Below are positions 1 to 5,937 of a stretch of DNA of 10,789 nucleotides, piece by piece. The stretch is taken from positions 1-10,789 of the forward strand of contig JACQCY010000046.1 of the NCBI GenBank assembly GCA_016201355.1. The letters run 5' to 3'. The DNA is from Candidatus Yonathbacteria bacterium (GTDB lineage Bacteria > Patescibacteriota > Minisyncoccia > Phycocordibacterales > UBA1550). Made by a program: the position numbers and the translations under genes. Below the pieces are notes generated by a model. It saw only the letters and a list, made by a program, of their open reading frames with translations, was not told the DNA's origin and made no database searches. The stretch's first letter is position 1; each line of letters opens with the position of its first letter.

Positions 1-86
1 AAGTCCCGGCACCACCTGATTTCAATAATGCTTCGCTCGCGGATCGAAAAAGGCTTGCCGCCCTTATGGTTTTTCTTATTGCTCAT
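1..86 (-). CDS. IS30-like transposase, N-terminal fragment running off the left edge
   Basis: Reading the minus strand from ATG at 86-84 gives 28 codons open to the window edge. The product begins MSNKKNHKGG and continues KPFSIRERSIIEIRWCRD. The basic start followed by a 'F/L-x-x-xER-x-x-I' helix resembles the HTH_38 DNA-binding domain that opens IS30-family transposases, where a 'GxSxxxIA' second helix would come next, beyond the edge. The DDE catalytic domain is not in the window. The ATG has a TAAACT box 8 nt upstream and a TTGCAA element 16 bp further up. The gene is divergent from nusA. The call rests on only 28 residues, so another HTH protein is possible. Confidence 0.5.
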   Translation of the reverse strand, partial: MSNKKNHKGGKPFSIRERSIIEIRWCRD

Positions 87-94
87 ACTTGAAT

Positions 95-122
95 AGTTTA
101 ATGACTAAATCAAGTGTTGCAA
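95..122 (-). promoter_or_regulatory. Possible promoter of the transposase-like gene
   Basis: On the minus strand TTGCAA (122-117) and TAAACT (100-95) are 16 bp apart. The -10-like box ends 8 nt before the ATG at 86. Both hexamers are imperfect, so this is a weak call. Confidence 0.3.
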
Positions 123-140
123 TTAATTCTGGAACTTATG
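108..140. repeat. Candidate terminal inverted repeat of an IS30-like element
   Basis: Minus-strand sequence ahead of the putative transposase contains AATTAATTGCAACACTT. Its tail GCAACA-[CG]-TT, after an AATT-rich stretch, resembles from memory the IS30 terminal repeat, which contains GCAACAGTT. The matching repeat at the other end would lie outside the window, so the element boundary cannot be confirmed here. Confidence 0.22.
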
Positions 141-150
141 ATTGGGAAAT

Positions 151-178
151 TTGACATCATTTTAAGATATGATACACT
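151..178 (+). promoter_or_regulatory. sigma70-type promoter upstream of nusA
   Basis: A perfect TTGACA (151-156) is followed after 16 bp by TACACT (173-178, four of six matches to TATAAT). Initiation would be expected near 185, giving a leader of about 55 nt before the ATG at 240. A second -10-like box, TAAAAT at 227-232, lies 7 nt before that ATG but has no recognisable -35. It matches the spacing seen at other genes in this window. Confidence 0.6.
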
Positions 179-239
179 ATGAAAGTCAATGTCCGTCCCA
201 AAGCCGGGCATTTTTTTTAGAAAAATTAAAATCAATTAT

Positions 240-1454
240 ATGTTAGATTTAAAAACAATGAAGTCCGCCCTCGAGCAACTCGAGTCTGAGCGCGGTATTC
301 CTCGCGAAAAAATTATTGAGGCGATAGCGCAAGCGCTTGCCGCGGCGTATAAAAAAGACTACGGTAAAAAGGGCCAGATTGTTCGCGCGCATTTTGACCA
401 AAATACGGGAGTCGCAGAATTTACTCAGATAAAGATTGTGGTGAAAGAACAAGATGTTCGTATGCCTGATGATACCGATGATGATGTTGCGGAAAAGGAG
501 GAGCGTTTGAATAAAGGATTGAAAGAAGACGAAAAAGTAGTCATTCGTCGTTTTAATCCCGAGCACGATATTCTCCTTGAAGATGCTCATCGTATTAAAA
601 GAGACGCCGTCCCCGGTGACGAAATAATGTTCCCTCTCGAGGTGCATGACGACTATGGGCGTATTGCGGCGCAAACTGCAAAGCAGGTAATCATTCAGCG
701 TATTCGCGAAGCAGAAAAAGTATCGGTTATCTCTGAATACGGAGGGAGAATCGGTGAAATTGTGCAAGGGACTGTTCAGCGAATAGAGCGAGGCGCTATC
801 TTTGTTGATTTGGGGAAAGCGACAGGAATCCTCACTCGAGAAGATCAAATCCCGGGAGAATATTACAAACAAGGGGAACGCGTGCGCGCATATCTTTATA
901 AAGTTGAAGAAACTCCGCGCGGTATCGATGTGCTCCTTTCGCGCGCTCACCCAAAGATGGTTGAGGAGCTTTTCAAACAGGAAGTTCCTGAGATTGTCAC
1001 CGGTACGGTTGAAATAAAGGCCGTCGCTCGTGAAGCCGGCTCTCGCTCAAAAGTTGCCGTCGCCTCTCGTGATGAACATATTGATCCTATTGGCTCGTGT
1101 GTGGGACAGCGCGGGGTACGCGTATCCACCGTAATGAGTGAAATTGGAGGAGAAAAAATAGACCTTATCTTGTGGTCTGAAAATGTTGAGAAATTTATTG
1201 AAGACGCTCTTTCTCCTGCAACGGTTCAATCAGTGGCGTTGAACAATGAAACTCATCAAGCGATCGTTACCGTGGCTCCTGACCAGCAATCCCTTGCTAT
1301 TGGGAGAGGTGGACAAAATGTGCGTCTTGCGGCGAAGCTTACGGGGTGGAAAATAGATATTGGTGGTGAAGCGCTTGCTGAAACCAATGAAAAAGGCGGG
1401 GCTACCTCAACAGAAGAAGCTCCAAAAGAAACGACCGAGACAAGTGTGGAATAA
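240..1454 (+). CDS. nusA: Transcription termination/antitermination factor NusA (short form)
   Basis: NusA binds RNA polymerase and nascent RNA, modulating pausing, intrinsic and Rho-dependent termination and antitermination. I place the start at 240, giving 404 aa beginning MLDLKTMKSALEQLESERG, the usual first helix of the family. An in-frame ATG at 189 would add 17 atypical residues. In order: an N-terminal polymerase-binding domain with an acidic insert (DDTDDD), an S1 domain starting near GRIGEIVQGTV, KH1 with its GxxG loop GQRG, and KH2 with GRGG in AIGRGGQNVRLAAKLTGW. The protein then ends in about 30 polar residues, so the C-terminal acidic repeats of E. coli NusA are absent, as in many bacteria. 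The usual rimP and infB neighbours are missing: a transposase-like gene lies upstream and pyrophosphatase downstream. No Shine-Dalgarno precedes the start. Confidence 0.96.
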   Translation: MLDLKTMKSALEQLESERGIPREKIIEAIAQALAAAYKKDYGKKGQIVRAHFDQNTGVAEFTQIKIVVKEQDVRMPDDTDDDVAEKEERLNKGLKEDEKVVIRRFNPEHDILLEDAHRIKRDAVPGDEIMFPLEVHDDYGRIAAQTAKQVIIQRIREAEKVSVISEYGGRIGEIVQGTVQRIERGAIFVDLGKATGILTREDQIPGEYYKQGERVRAYLYKVEETPRGIDVLLSRAHPKMVEELFKQEVPEIVTGTVEIKAVAREAGSRSKVAVASRDEHIDPIGSCVGQRGVRVSTVMSEIGGEKIDLILWSENVEKFIEDALSPATVQSVALNNETHQAIVTVAPDQQSLAIGRGGQNVRLAAKLTGWKIDIGGEALAETNEKGGATSTEEAPKETTETSVE

Positions 1455-1455
1455 A

Positions 1456-1491
1456 CTTATCAACCTTATCAACCTTCTTAACCTTATCAAA
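1456..1491 (+). repeat. Four-unit 9-bp tandem repeat between nusA and ppa
   Basis: Directly after the nusA stop there are four units: CTTATCAAC (1456-1464), CTTATCAAC (1465-1473), CTTCTTAAC (1474-1482) and CTTATCAAA (1483-1491). The first two are identical; the third and fourth diverge by two and one bases. They fill nearly all of the 42-bp spacer and end 5 nt before the ppa start codon. The role is unknown: slippage debris, a translation enhancer or a protein-binding site are all possible. Confidence 0.85.
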
Positions 1492-1496
1492 CTATT

Positions 1497-2027
1497 ATGA
1501 ATCTTTGGCACGACATTTCGCTGGGAAAGAATGCTCCTCAAGAAATAAATGTGATTGTTGAAATCAATAAAGGATCTAAAAACAAGTACGAGATCAATAA
1601 AGATACGGGGCTCATTGCTCTCGACCGCGTGCTTCACACCGCGCAAGACTACCCTTTTGATTATGGTTTTGTTCCTCACACATTATGGGATGACGGAGAT
1701 GCTCTTGATGTGGTGCTTCTCACCACCTATCCTATTACTCCGGGAATCCTTGTTGCTTCGCGTCCTATCGCGCTCATCCGAATGACCGATTCGGGAGATT
1801 CTGACGACAAGGTTATTGCGGTTCCCATTAAAGACCCTCGCTGGGATGATGTTAAGGATTTATCGGATATTAACAAACATACCTTGAAAGAAATAGATCA
1901 TTTTTTTATGACCTATAAACAAATTCAAAAGAAAGAAGTTCATATTGCAGGGTTTGAGGGAGTGGAAAAAGCTCATCAAGCAGTGGAGCGTAGCATTAAA
2001 CTCTATAATGAGAAATTTGGCGCGTAG
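1497..2027 (+). CDS. ppa: Inorganic pyrophosphatase (soluble, family I)
   Basis: This cytosolic enzyme hydrolyses pyrophosphate to two phosphates, pulling nucleic-acid and protein synthesis forward. The 176-aa length matches the bacterial family I size. Recognisable elements are VIVEINKGSKNKYEI (residues 19-33; active-site Glu and Lys), the DYPFDYGFVP segment (51-60) and the metal-binding cluster DDGDALDVV (65-73). The family signature is normally D-x-D-[PE]-x-D; here the fourth position is Ala69, while the three aspartates D66, D68 and D71 are kept. Later come DPRWDDVKDLSDI and TYKQIQKKE, both family-typical. It lies 42 bp downstream of nusA in the same direction with no terminator between, so co-transcription is likely. 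No Shine-Dalgarno is visible. Confidence 0.96.
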   Translation: MNLWHDISLGKNAPQEINVIVEINKGSKNKYEINKDTGLIALDRVLHTAQDYPFDYGFVPHTLWDDGDALDVVLLTTYPITPGILVASRPIALIRMTDSGDSDDKVIAVPIKDPRWDDVKDLSDINKHTLKEIDHFFMTYKQIQKKEVHIAGFEGVEKAHQAVERSIKLYNEKFGA

Positions 2028-2029
2028 AT

Positions 2030-2057
2030 TTGATTTAATTTGAAGAATTGGTATAAT
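2030..2057 (+). promoter_or_regulatory. Extended -10 promoter for the 47-aa membrane microprotein
   Basis: TTGATT (2030-2035), a 16-bp spacer and a perfect TATAAT (2052-2057). The box is preceded by TG plus one base (2049-2051), the extended -10 motif. The ATG begins 6 nt after the -10, which is where transcription should start, so the mRNA may be leaderless. Confidence 0.75.
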
Positions 2058-2063
2058 AGAACG

Positions 2064-2207
2064 ATGAACGAACAGGAAAGAGAAACAAGCCAATCACACA
2101 AAGAACCGTATCAAGGAGAAGTATCTTCAACGGGGTCGCTTATTAGTATTATGATTATTATAGGAGTTATTATTGTTGGTGGGGCGTATTATCTTTTTCT
2201 GAAATAG
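2064..2207 (+). CDS. 47-aa single-pass membrane microprotein, function unknown
   Basis: ATG at 2064 opens a 47-codon frame closed by TAG. The first 24 or so residues are hydrophilic and charged (MNEQERETSQSHKEPYQGEV). They are followed by one strongly hydrophobic helix, LISIMIIIGVIIVGGAYYLF, and a single terminal Lys. This predicts a tail-anchored-like inner-membrane peptide with no room for catalysis. I do not recognise a named family. Three things argue it is a real gene: an extended -10 promoter with perfect TATAAT placed 6 nt before the ATG, a hairpin terminator that starts on the base after the stop, and the clear amphipathic-then-hydrophobic design. It is a self-contained transcription unit between ppa and the convergent MBL gene. 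Confidence 0.72.
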   Translation: MNEQERETSQSHKEPYQGEVSSTGSLISIMIIIGVIIVGGAYYLFLK

Positions 2208-2282
2208 AATTGATACAAAAAAAATACAATAAAAAACCAAGGCCTTGCCTTGGTTTTTTATTGTATTTTTTTTGTATCAATT
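2208..2282. terminator. Bidirectional intrinsic terminator, perfect 36-bp inverted repeat
   Basis: Arms 2208-2243 and 2247-2282 are perfect reverse complements around a 3-nt loop (CTT). The GC core is CCAAGGC/GCCTTGG, flanked on each side by A-runs to the left and T-runs to the right. Each strand therefore presents a stem followed by U-rich RNA. It begins on the base after the microprotein stop, and its right arm contains the TGA stop (2279-2277) of the convergent MBL gene. It should terminate both transcripts. Confidence 0.92.
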
Positions 2283-3161
2283 CACTTCCAATTCTGCGCC
2301 TTTGGTTCTAAAGATGATTGTTCCTTGTTCGGCGGTGCTCCGAAAAGGAATAGCGAGTTCGCTCAAAAGAGTAAGGACTTCTTTGTGGGGATGTCCATAT
2401 TTATTATTCTTCCCTGCCGATATGATTGCATATTCTGGGTCAACCGCAGAGAGAAAAATCTTTGAGCTTGAAGTGCGCGACCCGTGGTGGCCGAGCTTGA
2501 GAACGGTAGAATGAAGAGTCCCGCCTTTTTTATTGACAAGGTATCGTTCAATCTCTTGTGGCGAATCTCCCGTAAAAAGAAATGATTTCTTTCCATAGAA
2601 AAGACGCGCAACAATAGAGCTAGTATTTGTTTCCCACCCCCTTGCGTTTCGGTCGGGGAAAAGAATTTCCAGCACAATATCATTATCGAGAATAATGCGT
2701 TCTCCCGCGCGCGCAAGAATTCGTCGCGGATGTTTATTCAGAATTGATTTTTCAAATGCTTTGTACGCGCTTGTTCCAGAAGTGTTCTCTGTGGTGATAA
2801 CACCGTCAACATTTAGTCTGTTCATAACATCAGAAAATCCCCCAATATGATCTTGGTCAGGATGTGTCGCAAGGATGAGATCAAGCGTACGATCGTAAAA
2901 CGGCATTATTTGCCCGAGCGCGCGAAGAACTTGCGCGCCACTTCCTCCGTCAATTAAAATTTGATTTCCGTGCGGAGTCTCGATATAGATTGCGTCCCCT
3001 TGTCCGACATCAAGGAAAGCAACCAAGAGTTCTCCTTGTCTGTCTGCGCGCGCGACGATTGCCCAGATGAAGATATTTATGACGAGGAAAATACCAAGGG
3101 TCGCCCACTGCGCGTGTTTTTTAGAAAAAGATGTTTTAGTTTTTTCTATCATAAGCGTCAC
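2277..3161 (-). CDS. ComEC/Rec2-like MBL-fold protein (detached C-terminal domain of ComEC)
   Basis: This encodes a membrane-anchored metallo-beta-lactamase-fold hydrolase of the kind normally fused to the C-terminus of ComEC, where it probably degrades one strand of incoming DNA. The product is 294 aa from GTG at 3161, or 291 from ATG at 3152. One transmembrane helix (about residues 17-37) is followed by LDVGQGDAIYIETPHG (50-65) and the metal motif HPDQDH (100-105). Further ligands are FTGDS (196-200), LGHHGS (223-228) and a late GHPH (256-259). The DVGQGD and LGHHGS motifs are characteristic of the ComEC MBL domain. It lies 8 bp downstream of comEC and surely works with it. A TATAAT (3174-3169) overlapping the comEC stop sits 7 nt before the GTG, so it may also be transcribed separately. 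Confidence 0.9.
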   Translation of the reverse strand: MTLMIEKTKTSFSKKHAQWATLGIFLVINIFIWAIVARADRQGELLVAFLDVGQGDAIYIETPHGNQILIDGGSGAQVLRALGQIMPFYDRTLDLILATHPDQDHIGGFSDVMNRLNVDGVITTENTSGTSAYKAFEKSILNKHPRRILARAGERIILDNDIVLEILFPDRNARGWETNTSSIVARLFYGKKSFLFTGDSPQEIERYLVNKKGGTLHSTVLKLGHHGSRTSSSKIFLSAVDPEYAIISAGKNNKYGHPHKEVLTLLSELAIPFRSTAEQGTIIFRTKGAELEVN

Positions 3162-3168
3162 TATCTCT

Positions 3169-3174
3169 ATTATA
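3169..3174 (-). promoter_or_regulatory. -10 box of the MBL-fold gene, overlapping the comEC stop
   Basis: On the minus strand a perfect TATAAT lies 7 nt before the GTG start at 3161 and overlaps the TAA stop of comEC (3172-3170). I see no good -35. It may give an internal, possibly leaderless transcript in addition to comEC read-through. Confidence 0.45.
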
Positions 3175-4669
3175 CTTTTTTATTGCTGTTTAAGTGAGAG
3201 GACCTTTTGATAATGAAAAACAGAAACACATATGATGGTACGAGGAGCCATAGGGGAAATGGCATCCCCGAAAGATAGGCAAACGGAATCTTTGCAAACA
3301 AGAGGATAACCGCAATAATGTACGCAAGGAGGATATATGATAAAAAAGCTATGGCAGGGCCAATGAGAGGAATCCAAGAAAAAGTCGCGACAAGAGATAC
3401 CATAAACATTGCGAGAGGGATAACAGGAAGTATGAAAATGTTTGTAATAACCCCAACGAGAGAGATGCTCCCCATTTGATAGAGAATGAGCGGGAGGACA
3501 AATAATTGAGTTGACACGGTGGATACTAATATCTCTCGCAAGGTCGCGTTTTTTACCCACAAAAAATATTTATCAACAACGGGGACGAGCGTAATGATGG
3601 CGAGTGTTGCCATAAAGCTAAGTTGAAAAGACATATCGTGGAGCAGGAGAGACGGGTTTACGGCGACCATAATAATTCCCGCGACACAAAGCGCTCGGAG
3701 AGAATTATGTTCGCGTCCCGTTGCGCGCGCAAGTATTACGACGAGTACCATAATCGTTGCTCTGACTACGGTCGCTCCCCCGCCTACCATTAACGCAAAA
3801 AGAAACACCGAGATAATGCTTATAATGATTTGGACAATGGTCGGCATAAACGAAATCATACGCGCAACAACAGATGCCACGATAGCAATGTTGTACCCCG
3901 AGAGTACGATAATATGGGAAACACCCGTTTCACGAAATTTTTGAAGAAGCTCTGCGCCGAGAGATTGTTTAACTCCCAAGAGAATTCCTCCCGCGAGCGC
4001 GGCTTCCGGCTCTGGGATAGCGCGCGTGATATTTATCATAAGAAAATTTTTTAAGGTAAAAAGTTTTTCATACAGAACATTTCCTCTATGGTGTTCGATG
4101 AGGGAGGTTTTTGGGAAATACATCTGATAGTAGATGTCATCTTTCGCAAGGTATGCGCGGTAATCAAAAGAGGGTGAACCATCATCATTTTTAAAATTTT
4201 CTGGCACCCGCAGTTTTCCGATGAGTTCCACTTTGTCCCCGTAAGAAAAAGAATCATATGGTGATATGCGCACTAAAATGAGAGATGTTTTCTTGAGTGT
4301 TTTCCACGAATTATCGTAAAGGACATCCTGCGCCTCAAGGACAATATTTATGTAATTCTCTCGGACATCGGGCTCCTCAACGACTAATCCGCGGATATGC
4401 GTAATGTTAGACAAGAGAAAACCAAGCGGATGAATGTTCTGCCTCATTATCAAAACATCTACACGCATAATACCAAGCGCGCATCCAAAAAGGATCAATG
4501 AAACCAAAAAACTTTTCTGTATTGCAAAGATATGCCTCTGTGAAAAAAATATAATGATTGATATCACCGTGAGCAGTATTGCGAAAGAGATGCCAACTTT
4601 GGCAACACTCTCAAAAGCGACTCCCCCGATGAAACTTATGATGAAACTATAAAAATATTGAGTGTTCAT
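3170..4669 (-). CDS. comEC: ComEC/Rec2 family DNA-uptake channel, membrane part only
   Basis: ComEC forms the inner-membrane channel that brings single-stranded DNA into the cytoplasm. The 499-aa product has two N-terminal hydrophobic segments (about 5-50). A DUF4131/OB-like extracytoplasmic region follows, including GDKVELIGKLRVPENF and FDYRAYLAKDDIYYQ. Next is the Competence domain, opened by FRETGVSHIIVLSGYNIAIV, equivalent to the family's 'xHLxxISGxH' segment, and then a series of hydrophobic helices to the C-terminus. Full-length ComEC proteins carry an MBL domain after this point; here that domain is the next gene, 8 bp downstream. A TAGAAT lies 7 nt before the ATG. The first 8 bp overlap the GTG-started divergent gene at 4662. 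Confidence 0.93.
   Translation of the reverse strand: MNTQYFYSFIISFIGGVAFESVAKVGISFAILLTVISIIIFFSQRHIFAIQKSFLVSLILFGCALGIMRVDVLIMRQNIHPLGFLLSNITHIRGLVVEEPDVRENYINIVLEAQDVLYDNSWKTLKKTSLILVRISPYDSFSYGDKVELIGKLRVPENFKNDDGSPSFDYRAYLAKDDIYYQMYFPKTSLIEHHRGNVLYEKLFTLKNFLMINITRAIPEPEAALAGGILLGVKQSLGAELLQKFRETGVSHIIVLSGYNIAIVASVVARMISFMPTIVQIIISIISVFLFALMVGGGATVVRATIMVLVVILARATGREHNSLRALCVAGIIMVAVNPSLLLHDMSFQLSFMATLAIITLVPVVDKYFLWVKNATLREILVSTVSTQLFVLPLILYQMGSISLVGVITNIFILPVIPLAMFMVSLVATFSWIPLIGPAIAFLSYILLAYIIAVILLFAKIPFAYLSGMPFPLWLLVPSYVFLFFIIKRSSHLNSNKKV
4648..4653 (+). promoter_or_regulatory. Possible -10 box of the 149-aa gene
   Basis: TATAAA lies 8 nt before the GTG at 4662, inside the 5' end of comEC on the opposite strand. 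There is no convincing -35. The spacing matches the pattern at other genes in this window. Confidence 0.3.
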
Positions 4670-5111
4670 TTTCTTTATTCTACCGCTCGTTGAGAAACCC
4701 CACTATCCTTGTGAGGAGTGTTTAGTCACGCAGAAGGTAAAAAAAAAGACGGTAGTGGTCTACACTGCCCACAAAGGAGATACCCTTCAGGGTGTCTTAG
4801 AGGAAATCAGTAAAGATGGGTGGAGTTGTTCCACCATCGGAGACTGGTATAGGTATTATACCGAGTTTCCTTTTACAAAAGGGGAAATGATTTCTACTCC
4901 CGGGACCATTCATTATGATGAAAATTATAAAGAGTGGACTCCTTGTATTTATCCACTAAAGGAACATTTCATTCAGAGGATAATAAAGAGGAAGAAGTCC
5001 ATTATCGCCGAAGTACTCTTGAAGCCAAGAGCGCCATTTGCAAAATTTCAGACCAAGAGAAATATCCTAATCTCTCGGATAGTCAAAGAACCAAAAGGGC
5101 CGTCATCGTAA
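4662..5111 (+). CDS. Unrecognised 149-aa protein divergent from comEC
   Basis: GTG at 4662 opens a frame closed by TAA at 5109-5111. I do not recognise the family. The N-terminus is hydrophobic (FIFFILPLVEK), then two closely spaced cysteines, CEEC (about residues 17-20), precede a lysine cluster and a stretch VVVYTAHKGDTLQGVLEEI. The last faintly recalls the opening of a LysM repeat (Y-x-x-x-x-GDTL), but the rest does not follow LysM. The remainder is rich in aromatics and Lys/Arg (WYRYYTEFPF, IQRIIKRKK). The start overlaps the comEC start by 8 bp. A 13-bp hairpin spans its stop codon, which supports a real 3' end. Later starts cannot be excluded, for example GTG around residue 32. Codon use looks similar to its neighbours. 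Confidence 0.6.
   Translation: MFIFFILPLVEKPHYPCEECLVTQKVKKKTVVVYTAHKGDTLQGVLEEISKDGWSCSTIGDWYRYYTEFPFTKGEMISTPGTIHYDENYKEWTPCIYPLKEHFIQRIIKRKKSIIAEVLLKPRAPFAKFQTKRNILISRIVKEPKGPSS
4677..4682 (-). promoter_or_regulatory. -10 box of comEC
   Basis: On the minus strand TAGAAT (five of six consensus bases) lies 7 nt before the comEC ATG at 4669. No Shine-Dalgarno lies between, so a leaderless message is likely if this box is used. Confidence 0.45.
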
Positions 5112-5123
5112 TGACGGCCCTTT
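5094..5123 (+). terminator. Hairpin terminator of the 149-aa gene
   Basis: AAAGGGCCGTCAT (5094-5106) and its exact reverse complement (5111-5123) form a 13-bp stem with loop CGTA. It is followed by a weak T tract (TTTCTTGTGT). The stem spans the TAA stop at 5109-5111. It lies between convergent genes and may also act on rnhA transcripts. Confidence 0.75.
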
Positions 5124-5165
5124 CTTGTGTAGCTTCATAACATTAGACCTGTCGCCTAATTCTGT

Positions 5166-5894
5166 TTACCTATTGCTTTTCCAAAGGAACATTGTCTGAC
5201 GCTCGTCATCAGCGCTCCGTGTTTTTTTGAATTTTACGTTTGGCACACCTTTTACGCGTCGTTCACACTCGACCCATGTATCGTGTTTCATACATTTTCC
5301 ATTTACCAAACTTATATACGAATATGCTTTCTCTTTTGATTTTGATTTTTTTATAGCGGGAAGTTTTTGGTCGCCCGCGTGAGAAGTGAGATCAAGTGAA
5401 TATTTCGAGCGACTTCCCTTAAAAAGATTCGGGCTCACTCTATCTGCAAATGTGGTGGCGATCTCATCCGCTCGTTCGTTACCGGGGATGCCACTATGCC
5501 CGGGCGTATAGTTCCATAAGATTTTTGATCCGCTCATTTGTAAATCTGCGGTAACCTCCGCGAGATTTTCCCAGAGTTCACGATTGAGCACATCTTTTTT
5601 TTGAGAGTTTACCCATCCATTTTTTTGCCATCCAAAGACCCACTTAGTGATGCCATTGATTACATACCGTGAGTCTGCGCGCATATCAATAGTGAACGCG
5701 CTCCCAAGATCTCGGACAAATTCGAGAGATTTAATTGCCGAAGTAAGCTCCATTTTGTTATTTGTCGTGTGCTTGTCTCCCTCACCTATTTCGGTGACCA
5801 TTTCTTTTGTGGCAATGATGGCGCCCCACCCTCCGGGACCCGGGTTCCCCCGCGATGAACCGTCGGTATAAATAAGAATATTAAGTAACTTCAT
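5166..5894 (-). CDS. rnhA: Ribonuclease HI with a C-terminal accessory domain
   Basis: This enzyme cleaves the RNA strand of RNA-DNA hybrids (R-loops, primers, misincorporated ribonucleotides). The catalytic domain occupies about residues 1-152 of 242. Its active-site residues line up with E. coli: D11 in YTDGSSRGNPGPGGWGA, E49 in NNKMELTSAI, D74 in ADSRYV, H133 in PGHSGIPGNERAD and D143. A basic linker (about 155-188) leads to residues 189-240, YSYISLVNGK ... TWVECERRVKGVPNVKFKKT. The 'W-x-E-C-x-x-x-V-K-G-x-x-x-x-x-F/Y-K-K' pattern resembles the hybrid-binding (caulimovirus VI) domain that usually sits at the N-terminus of RNase H1. It lies downstream of recJ on the same strand but has its own TAAAAT box 6 nt before the ATG. 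Confidence 0.93.
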   Translation of the reverse strand: MKLLNILIYTDGSSRGNPGPGGWGAIIATKEMVTEIGEGDKHTTNNKMELTSAIKSLEFVRDLGSAFTIDMRADSRYVINGITKWVFGWQKNGWVNSQKKDVLNRELWENLAEVTADLQMSGSKILWNYTPGHSGIPGNERADEIATTFADRVSPNLFKGSRSKYSLDLTSHAGDQKLPAIKKSKSKEKAYSYISLVNGKCMKHDTWVECERRVKGVPNVKFKKTRSADDERQTMFLWKSNR

Positions 5895-5900
5895 CTTTCT

Positions 5901-5906
5901 ATTTTA
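5901..5906 (-). promoter_or_regulatory. -10 box of rnhA
   Basis: TAAAAT on the minus strand ends 6 nt before the rnhA ATG (5894). A second candidate, TATAAT, lies a few bases further upstream in the same A/T-rich run. There is no clear -35 and no Shine-Dalgarno. Confidence 0.45.
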
Positions 5907-5937
5907 CTCTTTATTATATTACTTGCCCAGCATGGTG

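Noticed and set aside
179..220. 13-codon leader peptide (ATG at 179, ending TAG) before nusA
   Set aside because: The ATG directly abuts the -10 box, so it would be upstream of the expected transcription start; the sequence has no attenuator-like stem of real stability.
189..239. Upstream in-frame start for nusA
   Set aside because: The 17 added residues are not NusA-like, and the family N-terminus begins at the ATG at 240.
249..950. 233-aa open frame on the minus strand inside nusA
   Set aside because: It is fully antisense to clearly conserved NusA coding sequence, with a composition rich in Phe/Leu/Asn and no recognisable domain; a shadow frame.
1456..1491. TTATCAAC units as DnaA boxes or an origin
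   Set aside because: They differ from TTATCCACA at the central positions, lie in a short spacer within a gene cluster, and no dnaA, dnaN or A/T-rich unwinding element is nearby.
1456..1491. CRISPR array
   Set aside because: The units are 9 bp with no spacers, and no cas genes are present.
4631..4653. Short direct repeat GATGAAACTTAT / GATGAAACTAT
   Set aside because: It lies in the comEC N-terminal coding region and is explained by repeated codons of a hydrophobic segment.
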